Source of the DNA: Nemesobacter sp965249045
Lineage (GTDB): Bacteria > Desulfobacterota_D > UBA1144 > Nemesobacterales > Nemesobacteraceae
Assembly (NCBI GenBank): GCA_965249045.1
Contig: OZ252213.1
Span: 1,736,001-1,800,000, forward strand
Reading direction: 5' to 3'
Length of the DNA: 64,000 nt
Shown: piece by piece, positions 54,377-63,524 of the stretch
Layout: every line of letters starts with the position of its first letter
How positions within the stretch are numbered: the first letter of the stretch is position 1
Notes under the pieces: generated by a model
Databases searched by the model: none
The model's input: only the letters and a program-made list of their open reading frames with translations
Told to the model about the DNA's origin: nothing
Made by a program: the position numbers and the translations under genes

Positions 54377-55927
54377 TTGTATAAGCTAAAAGCCCCCTTC
54401 CTGCCGAACAGATTCGGATCTATACGGCTGCTCGCAGTATGCTTAGCGCTGCTTGGAGTATCGGCTTTTCTCGGTTGCGGCGACACTTATGAAACAGTAC
54501 TAAGAGAGGAAGAGGAACCGGTGTTTTATCCCAGTGAAGTCTTCGAACATGTGTGCGCCGACCCCAGCAGAGCTTACCGGAAAAGCATTACGTATCCCGG
54601 CATTTATACAGATGAAAACAACTGGCTACGTTCCTGGAGTCACGAAACTTATCTCTGGTACGATGAGATCGAAGACCAAGATCCCACCTGCTGCGGCACT
54701 CACGCCTACTTTAACTTGATGAAGACCTTTGAAACAAATCCTTCTGGAACCCCTAAGGATAAATTTCATTCCACTCGACCTACCGCACAATACCTGGCTG
54801 CCTCCAGACAAAGCATTACAATAGGATATGGTGCCGAGTTCGTACTTCTGCAAGCTAGCCCCCCGCGAGATGTAAGGATCGCTTACACAGAACCCGGTTC
54901 ACCAGCGGTCGCTCCCGATGTTAATCTTTCGCGCGGTGCACGGATTCTCGAGATCGACGGTGTAAGGGTAATAGATTCGGATAACATAGCCGTATTAAAC
55001 GCTGGCTTGAATCCATCAAGAGTGGGTGAGCACCACACATTCACCGTTTTGGATCTCGGATCATCAGGCCCCCGCAAGGTAACTATGAGATCCGCGGCAA
55101 TAACTTCTCACCCGGTCCAAAACGTAAGAATCCTGACCGCTTCCAACGGGGACCGCATCGGTTACATGCTATTTAACCAACACTCCGCACCTGCAGCGAC
55201 AGCTATCATAGAAGCAGGCAATTTTCTGAAAGACGCAGGCATCAATGATCTGATCGTTGATCTTCGTTATAATGCTGGCGGAATCCTATATATAGCACAA
55301 ATGCTTTCGTCAATGGTCGCTGGAACTGCGAAAGAGGGTCTGACTTTCGAAGAGCTTGAAACAAACGGCAAGATTGAATCGGAAAGGTGGGAGTTTACTC
55401 TTGAATTCGCAGCCGATGATATAATCGATGGCATAGATTTAACGGTACCCAGTCTTGGCTTGTCGCGCTTGTTCGTTCTGACAAGCCCTGAAACCTGCTC
55501 GGCAAGTGAATCAATCATAAATAGTTTGCGCGGAGTTGACATAAAGGTTATCCATATCGGATCGACTACCTGTGGCAAACCATACGGTTTTCGTCCGGCC
55601 GATAACTGTGGCACCTATTACTTTTCAATTAATTTCAGGGGGGTAAACGCCAGGGGTGAAGCAGATTTCGAAGATGGTTTTACTCCAACCTGCCCCGCTG
55701 TAGAAGACTTTAATCATCAGTTTGCTGATCCTGAGGAAATTCTTCTCAAAACGGCCCTTGCATATCAGGCCAACGGTGCCTGTCCTTCCACCCCAGCTAC
55801 CGACGAATCTACCGAGGAAGGGGTTGGCGAATCTAGAAGTTCAACGGAGGCGTTGTCGTCCGGTGAACCCATTTCCGTAGAACCTTCCGGACTGCCAGGC
55901 AAGATAGTTGAGCCCGTGATACAGTAA
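54377..55927 (+). CDS. S41-family peptidase lipoprotein with PDZ domain (intact paralogue)
   Basis: The 516-residue product has a lipoprotein signal ending in SAFLGC (C34), a short Glu-rich linker, then NNWLRSWSHETYLWYDEIED. A PDZ-like domain (EPGSPA, RGARILEIDGV, about 170-235) and the C-terminal-processing-peptidase core follow. The Ser lies in TCSASES and the Lys in TTCGKPYGF; NAGGILYIAQ carries the oxyanion-side motif. A TTG start with GGAGG 8 nt upstream is used. It would act in the periplasm or at the outer membrane, cutting C-terminal ends of unknown targets. It is clearly a paralogue of the preceding gene, but with a different N-terminal stalk and two cysteines flanking the active site. 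Confidence 0.88.
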   Translation: MYKLKAPFLPNRFGSIRLLAVCLALLGVSAFLGCGDTYETVLREEEEPVFYPSEVFEHVCADPSRAYRKSITYPGIYTDENNWLRSWSHETYLWYDEIEDQDPTCCGTHAYFNLMKTFETNPSGTPKDKFHSTRPTAQYLAASRQSITIGYGAEFVLLQASPPRDVRIAYTEPGSPAVAPDVNLSRGARILEIDGVRVIDSDNIAVLNAGLNPSRVGEHHTFTVLDLGSSGPRKVTMRSAAITSHPVQNVRILTASNGDRIGYMLFNQHSAPAATAIIEAGNFLKDAGINDLIVDLRYNAGGILYIAQMLSSMVAGTAKEGLTFEELETNGKIESERWEFTLEFAADDIIDGIDLTVPSLGLSRLFVLTSPETCSASESIINSLRGVDIKVIHIGSTTCGKPYGFRPADNCGTYYFSINFRGVNARGEADFEDGFTPTCPAVEDFNHQFADPEEILLKTALAYQANGACPSTPATDESTEEGVGESRSSTEALSSGEPISVEPSGLPGKIVEPVIQ

Positions 55928-56194
55928 ACAAGCTTCTAATTAAAACAGGAAATACATACCCTTGTCTGTCCAATGGAGTCTCCTATAGATCCAGCCGATA
56001 ATCTAGGTCTTTTACCAGACAGTTTTCCGTAAAATACCTGTAGCATAAAGCTATCGTGGCCTATGCCGAAAAAAAATCGCTATGCCGGGTTATATAATTG
56101 GGCAAGCGAGAAAACGCTCCGTAAACGAATTCCCAGACGGGTGCTAAGTGTAAATACATGCTGTTTATTGAGACAGTTGCGCAATGCGTTCTGA

Positions 56195-57145
56195 CTATCT
56201 CGCGTCGCATATTTCCATGGCAACTTTTACAGCCTGAATCATGCTCTCGGGACGGGCCGCGCCTTTCCACGCTATATCGAAAGCGGTTCCGTGGTCAGGT
56301 GATGTTCTCAGTATAGGCAATCCCAAAGTTACGTTTACCCCGGTATCGAAAGAAAGCATCTTGAAAGGCACAAAACCCTGATCGTGGTACATGGCGACCA
56401 CAAGATCCCATTTGCCGCGAAGGGCGTCGTAAAAAAGAGTATCGGCGGGAAGAGGCCCCTCAACCGACACGCCTTCGGCTCTAGCTCTCTCAAGAGCTGG
56501 AATGATATACTCTTCCTCCTCGTTTCCAAAAGATCCCGATTCCCCGGCGTGGGGGTTCAGTCCGCAGACAACTATCTTGGGGTCTTCGACTCCGAATCTT
56601 TTTTTGAGTTCGCGGGCTGATATCGAGACAGTCAAATAAACACTTTCTTCTGTAATCAGGTCAGGAACTTCGCGAAGGGGGACATGTATGGTCACGGGCG
56701 CGACGCGGAACCTCGTTCCCTCAAAAAGCATTACCACGTTTTCAGAACCGGTAAGGTCCATGAGCATCTCCGTGTGCCCGGGATACGGAGAGCCGGCCAT
56801 GTGGATGGATCTTTTGCTTATTGGAGCCGTGACAATAGCTTTAACCTCGCCGGAGAGAGCCATAGCTACCGCCTTTTCTATACACGCAATAGATGCCCTG
56901 CCCGCTTTTTCGGACCTCTCCCCCTCCTCAATATCCCCGAGCGTAAAATCCGTTGGGTCTATAATTGAAAGAGGACCGTCCTTTCCGAACTCGCTGTTAG
57001 CCCTTTGGAGCACGGGTTCGCTTCCGACAAATATGATGTCGTATATTTCCTCAAAGAAACCGTCGTAAAAAGCCCTTATGCAGACCTCGGGCCCTATTCC
57101 GTTCGGATCTCCCATAGTTACAGCTATTTTTGGTTTTCCGCTCAC
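56195..57145 (-). CDS. pdxA: 4-hydroxythreonine-4-phosphate dehydrogenase
   Basis: PdxA oxidises 4-phosphohydroxythreonine in the DXP-dependent pyridoxal phosphate route. The 316-residue protein has the AVTMGDPNGIGPEVC start, PGHTEMLMDLTG with a metal histidine, CGLNPHAGESG and YHDQGFVPFKM. TSPDHGTAFDIAWKG closes the set. The start is a GTG at 57145 with GAGGTG 6 nt upstream. It is the last gene of the leftward glyA-nrdR-tatD-pdxA group. A 267-nt gap without recognised elements separates it from the convergent S41 gene. Confidence 0.96.
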   Translation of the reverse strand: MSGKPKIAVTMGDPNGIGPEVCIRAFYDGFFEEIYDIIFVGSEPVLQRANSEFGKDGPLSIIDPTDFTLGDIEEGERSEKAGRASIACIEKAVAMALSGEVKAIVTAPISKRSIHMAGSPYPGHTEMLMDLTGSENVVMLFEGTRFRVAPVTIHVPLREVPDLITEESVYLTVSISARELKKRFGVEDPKIVVCGLNPHAGESGSFGNEEEEYIIPALERARAEGVSVEGPLPADTLFYDALRGKWDLVVAMYHDQGFVPFKMLSFDTGVNVTLGLPILRTSPDHGTAFDIAWKGAARPESMIQAVKVAMEICDAR

Positions 57146-57170
57146 GCAAGCACCTCAAAAATTCTTTTTA

Positions 57171-57953
57171 CTAGATAAGACCATCTTTGTCCTTTGACAC
57201 TTTTGGGAAAAGCTCCGTCATGTTTTCAAAAACAATCTGGGTGAATTCCTCAATAGACAGCCCCCTGAGCTGCGAAATAAGCTTGGCCACGTAAACGACA
57301 TTACGTGGTTCATTCGGCTTTCCCCTCTGGGGCACCGGCGCCAGGTAAGGGGAATCCGTCTCGTAAAGAAGCCTTTCTATGGGAATTTTTGCAGCCGCGT
57401 CCCTTACCTCCTCGGCCCTTTTGAAAGTCGCTATGCCGGAGAATGAAATGAAGAAACCCAAGTCAAGGTATTTCTTCGCCGTCTCGTAATCCCCAGAAAA
57501 ACAGTGAATAACTCCAGGCCTCGAACCGAGGTCTCTGCCACGAAGCATCGAAAGCAGTTCCTCTTCCGCGTCCCTTACGTGAACAACGAAAGGAAGGCAA
57601 TGCCTCCTTGCAAGCTCCATGTGTGCCTCAAACGACCTTATCTGATCTTCTCTCGGAGAATTCATGTAGTGGTAATCAAGCCCGGTTTCTCCAAGCGCCA
57701 CGACCTTGGGATCCTCCAGCATGCCCTCAATCTCCCGCATCACTTCTTCGCTGAAGTCAGAAGCGGAGTGCGGGTGGATTCCGACCGACACATAAACGCC
57801 CCTGTATTTTCTTGAAAGCTCTATAGTGGCAAGAGAAGATTCAAGTCCGGTTCCGATTGATATGATTTTCCCGACACCCTCGGCCGCAGCACTGGAAACG
57901 GCGCCCGCGGGGTCCTCAAGGCTCAGCAGATGCGCGTGGGAATCAACCAGCAT
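57171..57953 (-). CDS. tatD: TatD family metal-dependent hydrolase
   Basis: The 260-residue TIM-barrel metallohydrolase has the metal-binding DSHAHLLSL start, GETGLDYHY, a VVHVRDAEEELLS segment, HCFSGDYETA and ETDSPYLAPVPQRG. TatD proteins act as 3'-5' DNA/RNA nucleases and some as D-aminoacyl-tRNA or peptide hydrolases. It lies 5 nt after nrdR and 25 nt before pdxA. Confidence 0.93.
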   Translation of the reverse strand: MLVDSHAHLLSLEDPAGAVSSAAAEGVGKIISIGTGLESSLATIELSRKYRGVYVSVGIHPHSASDFSEEVMREIEGMLEDPKVVALGETGLDYHYMNSPREDQIRSFEAHMELARRHCLPFVVHVRDAEEELLSMLRGRDLGSRPGVIHCFSGDYETAKKYLDLGFFISFSGIATFKRAEEVRDAAAKIPIERLLYETDSPYLAPVPQRGKPNEPRNVVYVAKLISQLRGLSIEEFTQIVFENMTELFPKVSKDKDGLI

Positions 57954-57958
57954 ACGAC

Positions 57959-58420
57959 TTACTTCTTCTCCTTAAGAAGACCCGTTACTTCGTCAAGAAA
58001 TTCGTTCACATCCTTAAAAGACCTGTAGACCGAAGCAAATCTTACGTACGCCACTTGGTCAATCTCATAAAGCTTGTCTATTAATTTCTTCCCTATATCT
58101 TCACTTGATATCTCCCGCTCTCCCCTCTCAAGAAACTCCTTTTCGAGGCTGGAAACGAAATCCTCTATGATTTCAATGCTGACCGGCCTTTTCTCACACG
58201 CCTTGCGCATTCCGTTTATTATCTTGTTACGGTCAAATTCCTCCCTGCGACCGTCCTTTTTCACTACCATCATGACTTCGGCGTGATGGATTCTCTCATA
58301 AGTGGTGAATCTATCCTGGCAGTCGTTGCACTCCCGCCGTCTCCTTACGGAAAAACCGTCTTTCCCTTCCCTTGAATCAACTACCCTTGTATCATCTGAC
58401 TTGCAGAAAGGACACTTCAT
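57959..58420 (-). CDS. nrdR: Transcriptional repressor NrdR
   Basis: NrdR binds ATP/dATP and represses ribonucleotide reductase genes through NrdR boxes. The 153-residue protein has the N-terminal zinc ribbon (MKCPFCKSDDTRVVDSREG; second pair in RRRECNDCQDRFTTYE) and the ATP-cone domain (VVKKDGRREEFDRNKI). It lies 3 nt after glyA, a common arrangement. No ribonucleotide reductase gene is in the window. Confidence 0.97.
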   Translation of the reverse strand: MKCPFCKSDDTRVVDSREGKDGFSVRRRRECNDCQDRFTTYERIHHAEVMMVVKKDGRREEFDRNKIINGMRKACEKRPVSIEIIEDFVSSLEKEFLERGEREISSEDIGKKLIDKLYEIDQVAYVRFASVYRSFKDVNEFLDEVTGLLKEKK

Positions 58421-58423
58421 TTT

Positions 58424-59674
58424 TCACCCGCCGAGTCTGTGGCCGTAAACTGGAAAACGCAAGCACAGTTCCTTTACGTCTTCTTTTATTCTACCGAGAA
58501 CTTTTTCGTTCTCATGATTGTTAAAAGCTTCCATTATGAAGCCGGATATCGTATCGATTTCCGCCTCCTTCATCCCTCTTGTGGTGATCGCCGGGGTCCC
58601 GATCCTTATGCCGCTTGTGACCATGGGAGGACGGGGATCAAAAGGAATCGCGTTCTTATTGACCGTTATGCCTGCTTTCTCAAGCGTCTGTTCAACAACC
58701 TGTCCCGTAAACTCCGTTTCCCTAAGATCGACAAGCACCAAGTGGTTGTCGGTTCCGCCCGAGACAAGCTTAAGACCCGCGTTTACGAGATTTTCTCCAA
58801 GGCGCCTTGCGTTTTTCACCGTCTGGCGCTGGTACTCCAAGAAGCCAGGCCCGAGAGCTTCCTTAAACGCAACCGCCTTGGCCGCTATGACGTGCATCAG
58901 CGGACCACCCTGAGTTCCCGGAAAAACCCTGCTATTTACGACTTTCGCGTGCTTTTCCTTCATCATTACCATCCCGCCTCGGGGTCCCCGAAGCGTTTTA
59001 TGGGTAGTAGTCGTTACGAAATCACAGTGGGGAACGGGATCCGAGTGAAGCCCGGCTACCACAAGCCCTGCCGGATGCGCTATATCCGCCATTAAAAGCG
59101 CCCCGCATTCATCCGCTATGCTTCTGAATTTCGCGTAGTCCACATCCCTTGGATAAGCACTCCAGCCGGCGATTATAAGCCCAGGGGAGTGCTTGAGGGC
59201 AAGATCCCTAACCTCATCGTAATCGATCGTTTCTGTTTCTTTTGAAACCCCGTAGGCAACGACATTGTAGAGGCGGCCTGAAAAATTAACCGGATGTCCG
59301 TGAGTGAGATGACCTCCGTGATCAAGTCTCATGCCCAAAACCGTCATTCCGGGCTCAAGCGCGGCGAAAAACACGGCCATGTTCGCTTGGGCCCCAGAGT
59401 GCGGCTGCACGTTCACGGCGTCCGCCCCGAAAAGCTCAAGGGCCCGCTCGCGCGCCAGATCCTCAGCCACGTCAACGAATTCGCATCCTCCGTAGTAACG
59501 CTTTCCCGGAAGACCCTCGGCGTACTTGTTTGTAAGCACAGACCCCATGGCCTCCATGACAGCGTCGCTCACGTAATTCTCAGACGCTATCATCTCGAGT
59601 TTCCATTCCTGACGCTGTGTTTCCATGCGGATAACTTCCGCTATCTGCTCATCTACACCCTTTAGATGAATCAT
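58424..59674 (-). CDS. glyA: Serine hydroxymethyltransferase
   Basis: GlyA interconverts serine and glycine while loading one-carbon units on tetrahydrofolate. The 416-residue PLP protein has NKYAEGLPGKRYYGG, VQPHSGAQANMAVF, the SAYPRDVDY segment and the PLP lysine in TTTHKTLRGPRGGM. A GAGGTGA ribosome site precedes the ATG at 59674. It leads the leftward glyA-nrdR-tatD-pdxA operon. The 273-nt region toward divergent uvrA holds a GC-rich inverted repeat (GCGCCG/CGGCGC) but no recognised promoter. Confidence 0.97.
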   Translation of the reverse strand: MIHLKGVDEQIAEVIRMETQRQEWKLEMIASENYVSDAVMEAMGSVLTNKYAEGLPGKRYYGGCEFVDVAEDLARERALELFGADAVNVQPHSGAQANMAVFFAALEPGMTVLGMRLDHGGHLTHGHPVNFSGRLYNVVAYGVSKETETIDYDEVRDLALKHSPGLIIAGWSAYPRDVDYAKFRSIADECGALLMADIAHPAGLVVAGLHSDPVPHCDFVTTTTHKTLRGPRGGMVMMKEKHAKVVNSRVFPGTQGGPLMHVIAAKAVAFKEALGPGFLEYQRQTVKNARRLGENLVNAGLKLVSGGTDNHLVLVDLRETEFTGQVVEQTLEKAGITVNKNAIPFDPRPPMVTSGIRIGTPAITTRGMKEAEIDTISGFIMEAFNNHENEKVLGRIKEDVKELCLRFPVYGHRLGG

Positions 59675-59947
59675 CTACTCACCTCGAAACGAAAAAGTAT
59701 TCAGAAGATGGCCCCGCATGGCCAAGCGCCGTCCGGCGCGGCGACCCATCAATAATCCCGTATCCCGGGAAAAAGTCGCACGATAATTGTGTAAAGTTAA
59801 AGTGAGAAACCACGGGATATTTCATTTTTCCCGAGGAAAAGAATACCGAATACCCCGGCAAACCTCAATTTCCGTTATCGTTATAAATGCTGCGCGGGGA
59901 AATGGAAAACCCCTTGGGATCGGACAAACCCGGTGTGGGAGAATTAC

Positions 59948-62695
59948 ATGGCGAAAACCGCAAAACTAAACGGATATATAGAAATAAAAGGCGCCAGGGA
60001 AAACAACCTAAAAAACATAGACGTTTTGATCCCGAGAAGCATGTTCACGGTGGTAACCGGTCTCAGCGGCTCGGGCAAATCATCTCTCGTTCTTGACACC
60101 GTGTACAGAGAAGGACTCAGAAGGTACATAGACTGCCTTTCAACCTACGCGAGACAGTTCATAGAGAAAGTCGACCGTCCCGCGATGGACGACATAGAAG
60201 GTCTTCCGACCCCGATAGCGATTGAAAGCCGAAACAGCGTAATAAATTCCCGTTCCACCGTAGGCACCACGACGGAAATATACGATTACATGAGACTTCT
60301 GTTCGCAAAAGCCGGAAAAACCCACTGTCCTAGTTGCGAAAAGGAAGTGAGCGAGCACTCCCCCCAGTCCCTCACGCGACTTCTGCTCGAAAACTTCCCG
60401 GAAAAAAGAGCCGTCATCTGCTTTGAGACCGAAAAGGGAGCAACCCTCTCGCAATACATGAAAAAAGGCTACTCCCGGATTTATCTGGACGGAAAGACGC
60501 AGGACATGGAAAAAATCGGGGAGAATTCTGACGGAAAAACCCAGATAGTCACTGCAAGAACGGTTATCGGCGAGCGATCAAAACCGAGGATCACAGAAGC
60601 ACTTGAGGCCGCTTTTTCCGAGAGCAGCCGGGCTTTTGTGCATATTGTTTCCGGTCAGAGCCTTAGTTTTTCAAAAGAACTTCGCTGCGACCTCTGCGAC
60701 ATCGCGTTTGAAAAACCCAGCCCGAACATGTTCTCCTTTAACAGCCCGTACGGCGCTTGTGAGCAATGCAGCGGATTTGGAAGAAACCTGGAAATCGACC
60801 CCGAACTCCTTGTTCCGGACCCCGGTCTAAGCCTCGCCGAAGGGGCAATAGAACCCTTTACGAAAACTTCTTACCGCAAGCAAATGAGAAAACTTCTTGC
60901 CTTCGCCGAGTATGCGGGAATAGATACGGAAAGACCTTTTTCGGAACTCTCGGCGAGGGAAAAGGATCTTGTCTTAAACGGAAACGAAGACTACTACGGC
61001 GCAAAAGGATATTTCAGAAGGCTTGAGCGGAAAAATTACAAAACCCACATAAGGGTTTTTCTCTCTAGATATCGCTCCGCCTTTACCTGCGGGGACTGCG
61101 GTGGAAGCAGGCTCAAGAAAAAAGCCCTTAACGTGCGGATAAAAAGGGAAAACATATCCGATCTCTCCCGGATGTCCGTAAAGGATCTAAAATCCTGGTT
61201 TGATCGCGTAGTTATGTCCGCTTACGAACTGGAGATCGTCTCTGACATAATGAAGGAAATAAATTCACGGCTGGATTTTCTTATCCACGTGGGACTTGAC
61301 TACCTGACTCTCTCCAGGCTCACGCGTACGCTCTCGGGTGGAGAGGCACAGAGAATAAATCTTGCCTGCCAGATGAGTTCGCGGCTCACTGAGACCCTCT
61401 ACATTCTGGATGAGCCCTCGATCGGTCTGCACGCAAGGGACATGGAACGGCTTAATTCGCTTATAAGAGAACTTCGGGGAAGAAACAATACCATTATCCT
61501 CATAGAACACGATCTTGACACCATAAGATCCGCCGATTACATAGTGGAACTCGGTCCCCGCGCGGGAGAAGGCGGCGGGGAAGTCGTATATCAGGGGACG
61601 CTCGGGAGTTTCCTGCGTTCGGCGAAGAACTCAACCACGAGAAAATACCTCTCAAACGAAAAGAAAATAGAGGTTCCGGGTTCCCGCAGGAAAACCACCG
61701 GAAATTCAATAAACGTAATAGGCGCGAACGAAAACAACCTTAAGAACATTGACGTACGGTTTCCCCTGGGAAGTCTAACGTGCGTAACCGGAGTATCGGG
61801 ATCGGGGAAAAGCTCCCTTGTAAACGACATTCTGTATAACGCTCTTCTAAGAAAATTCAGGAGAAAAGCCGACAGGGTCGGAAAACACGAACGGATAGAG
61901 GGCACGGATTATATAGACGACGTAATAATCCTTGATCAGGGAAGCATAGGAAGAACCTCAAGATCAAATCCCGCCACTTACATAAAGGTTTACGACGACA
62001 TAAGGAAAATCCTTGCCGGACATTACCAGGCGAAACTCCGCAAGCTTACCCCGTCACATTTTTCTTTTAACGTAAGGGGAGGCCGCTGCGAGAAATGCAT
62101 GGGAGAGGGAAGCCGCAGGGTCGAGATGCACTTTCTCGCCGACGTCATGGTGACGTGCGAGGAATGCGGGGGCAAAAGGTTCGGAAAAGAGGTTCTCTCC
62201 TACAGGTACAAGGGGAAAAACGTAGATGACATACTTAACCTTACGGTTGACCAAGCCATGGTTTTCTTCTCAGGAAGCCTGGCTGTCACCAGAAAACTCA
62301 AAGTTCTAAAGGATGTCGGATGCGGTTACCTGAGACTCGGACAGCCTGCAACGACGCTCTCCGGCGGGGAAGCGCAAAGGATAAAAATAGCCAGGGAACT
62401 CTCAAGAAAAGAAAAAAACAAGATCCTCTACATCCTTGACGAACCTACCGTCGGACTTCACGTAGACGACATAGGAAAACTTCTTGACGTTCTTAACCGA
62501 CTTGTCGACACAGGCAACAGCGTAATAGTAATAGAACACAACCTTGAGATGATAAAATGCGCGGACCACGTAATCGACCTGGGACCTGAGGGAGGAGACA
62601 ACGGAGGGCGAATAGTGGCCGCGGGCACCCCGGAACAGGTGGCTTCCGTAAAAAGTTCTTACACGGGAGAACATTTGAGACCGCTTCTCTGTTAG
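59948..62695 (+). CDS. uvrA: Excinuclease ABC subunit A
   Basis: UvrA is the damage-sensing ATPase of nucleotide excision repair. The 915-residue protein has two ABC modules: P-loops GLSGSGKS (38-45) and GVSGSGKSS. Each is paired with LSGGEAQRI signatures and a Walker B of the LYILDEPSIGLH or LYILDEPTVGLH type. Zinc modules are visible (CDLC...CEQC, CGDC, and CEKC...CEECGGKRF). The ATG at 59948 with GGGAG 6 nt upstream is preferred over the GTG at 59933. Length is near the usual 940. It is monocistronic or leads the small gene that follows. Confidence 0.95.
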   Translation: MAKTAKLNGYIEIKGARENNLKNIDVLIPRSMFTVVTGLSGSGKSSLVLDTVYREGLRRYIDCLSTYARQFIEKVDRPAMDDIEGLPTPIAIESRNSVINSRSTVGTTTEIYDYMRLLFAKAGKTHCPSCEKEVSEHSPQSLTRLLLENFPEKRAVICFETEKGATLSQYMKKGYSRIYLDGKTQDMEKIGENSDGKTQIVTARTVIGERSKPRITEALEAAFSESSRAFVHIVSGQSLSFSKELRCDLCDIAFEKPSPNMFSFNSPYGACEQCSGFGRNLEIDPELLVPDPGLSLAEGAIEPFTKTSYRKQMRKLLAFAEYAGIDTERPFSELSAREKDLVLNGNEDYYGAKGYFRRLERKNYKTHIRVFLSRYRSAFTCGDCGGSRLKKKALNVRIKRENISDLSRMSVKDLKSWFDRVVMSAYELEIVSDIMKEINSRLDFLIHVGLDYLTLSRLTRTLSGGEAQRINLACQMSSRLTETLYILDEPSIGLHARDMERLNSLIRELRGRNNTIILIEHDLDTIRSADYIVELGPRAGEGGGEVVYQGTLGSFLRSAKNSTTRKYLSNEKKIEVPGSRRKTTGNSINVIGANENNLKNIDVRFPLGSLTCVTGVSGSGKSSLVNDILYNALLRKFRRKADRVGKHERIEGTDYIDDVIILDQGSIGRTSRSNPATYIKVYDDIRKILAGHYQAKLRKLTPSHFSFNVRGGRCEKCMGEGSRRVEMHFLADVMVTCEECGGKRFGKEVLSYRYKGKNVDDILNLTVDQAMVFFSGSLAVTRKLKVLKDVGCGYLRLGQPATTLSGGEAQRIKIARELSRKEKNKILYILDEPTVGLHVDDIGKLLDVLNRLVDTGNSVIVIEHNLEMIKCADHVIDLGPEGGDNGGRIVAAGTPEQVASVKSSYTGEHLRPLLC

Positions 62696-62763
62696 CAGCA
62701 TTACATGTTTTTTTCGCCATGGGGTAGAATAAGACCTTTAAAATAATCTTTTGGAGAGAAAAA

Positions 62764-63111
62764 ATGCTTGCAGACAGAAAAATACCATTCAGCGAATCCA
62801 AGGAACAGGAGTGGGAGCTTCTGATACAGAAAACCGAAGGCGGCATAGAACTTATGCTCGAAGACTCCGAGCGATGGTTCCTAGCCACACCAGAAGGAGA
62901 TGGAATCAGGATAACTTCCGCCGAGAAAAACGTGCGGCCGCTTACCGTTCGCGAACCACCGCTTATCAAGTTCGATGAGTTCAAAAGAGTGGCGGAAGTT
63001 TATAACGACTCCTTTTTCGGCGGAATCGGGGATCTATCGGCAAGACTCGATGCCCACAACTCAAGCCCGAACATGCGGTATCTCTTTATGATGATTTACT
63101 GTCTGATCTAG
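62764..63111 (+). CDS. Small hypothetical protein (115 aa)
   Basis: I do not recognise this family. The start is good: TTGGAGAG lies a few bases before the ATG at 62764. The acidic product has a strand-rich central part (GGIELML, ERWFLATPEGDGIRITS) and an Asp/Ser-rich second half, ending in a hydrophobic MRYLFMMIYCLI tail. There is no signal peptide. It follows uvrA by 68 nt. The 250-nt stretch after it, up to tRNA-Asn, shows nothing recognisable. Confidence 0.65.
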   Translation: MLADRKIPFSESKEQEWELLIQKTEGGIELMLEDSERWFLATPEGDGIRITSAEKNVRPLTVREPPLIKFDEFKRVAEVYNDSFFGGIGDLSARLDAHNSSPNMRYLFMMIYCLI

Positions 63112-63363
63112 ATAGTGCTGAAAGCAGTAAGTGCATCAAAAACCATCTCACCGCGTTTGAAAAAATTATCCTAGATCAGGCACGTCTTACGGAGCGGAGA
63201 ACAGCTTGAAAATTTCTTTAGGCTAATTCAAAAAAGCAAATTGAAATAGCCTAGGCTGCCTGCTTCGCCCCACTTGGTGATTAATCGTAACTTCACCCGG
63301 GAACTTGCGAGAAAAATATTAAAGCCGCACTCGTAGGGCACATAACTTAGATGGGCGGGAATC

Positions 63364-63439
63364 TGGCTCCGGCGGCAGGACTCGAACCTGCGACCCGATG
63401 ATTAACAGTCATCTGCTCTGCCAACTGAGCTACACCGGA
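63364..63439 (-). tRNA. tRNA-Asn (anticodon GTT)
   Basis: A complete cloverleaf folds on the minus strand. The acceptor TCCGGTG/CGCCGGA is followed by discriminator G and an encoded CCA. The anticodon stem GATGA/TCATC has loop CTGTTAA, giving GTT. The D-arm (GCTCAGTTGGCAGAGC) and T-arm (GCAGGTTCGAGTCCTGC) are canonical. Confidence 0.96.
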
Positions 63440-63524
63440 ACTGTAGAAAATAGAAAAAAACCAAAGAAGTAGTTAATTTTATATAGATAAGAAAAACAGT
63501 CAACCAATCTCATACCGAGTAAAA

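Noticed and set aside
51397..56000. Sirtuin plus S41 peptidases as a defence island
   Set aside because: The sirtuin is a standalone CobB type and the peptidases are exported lipoproteins; no nuclease, reverse transcriptase or mobile element is present.
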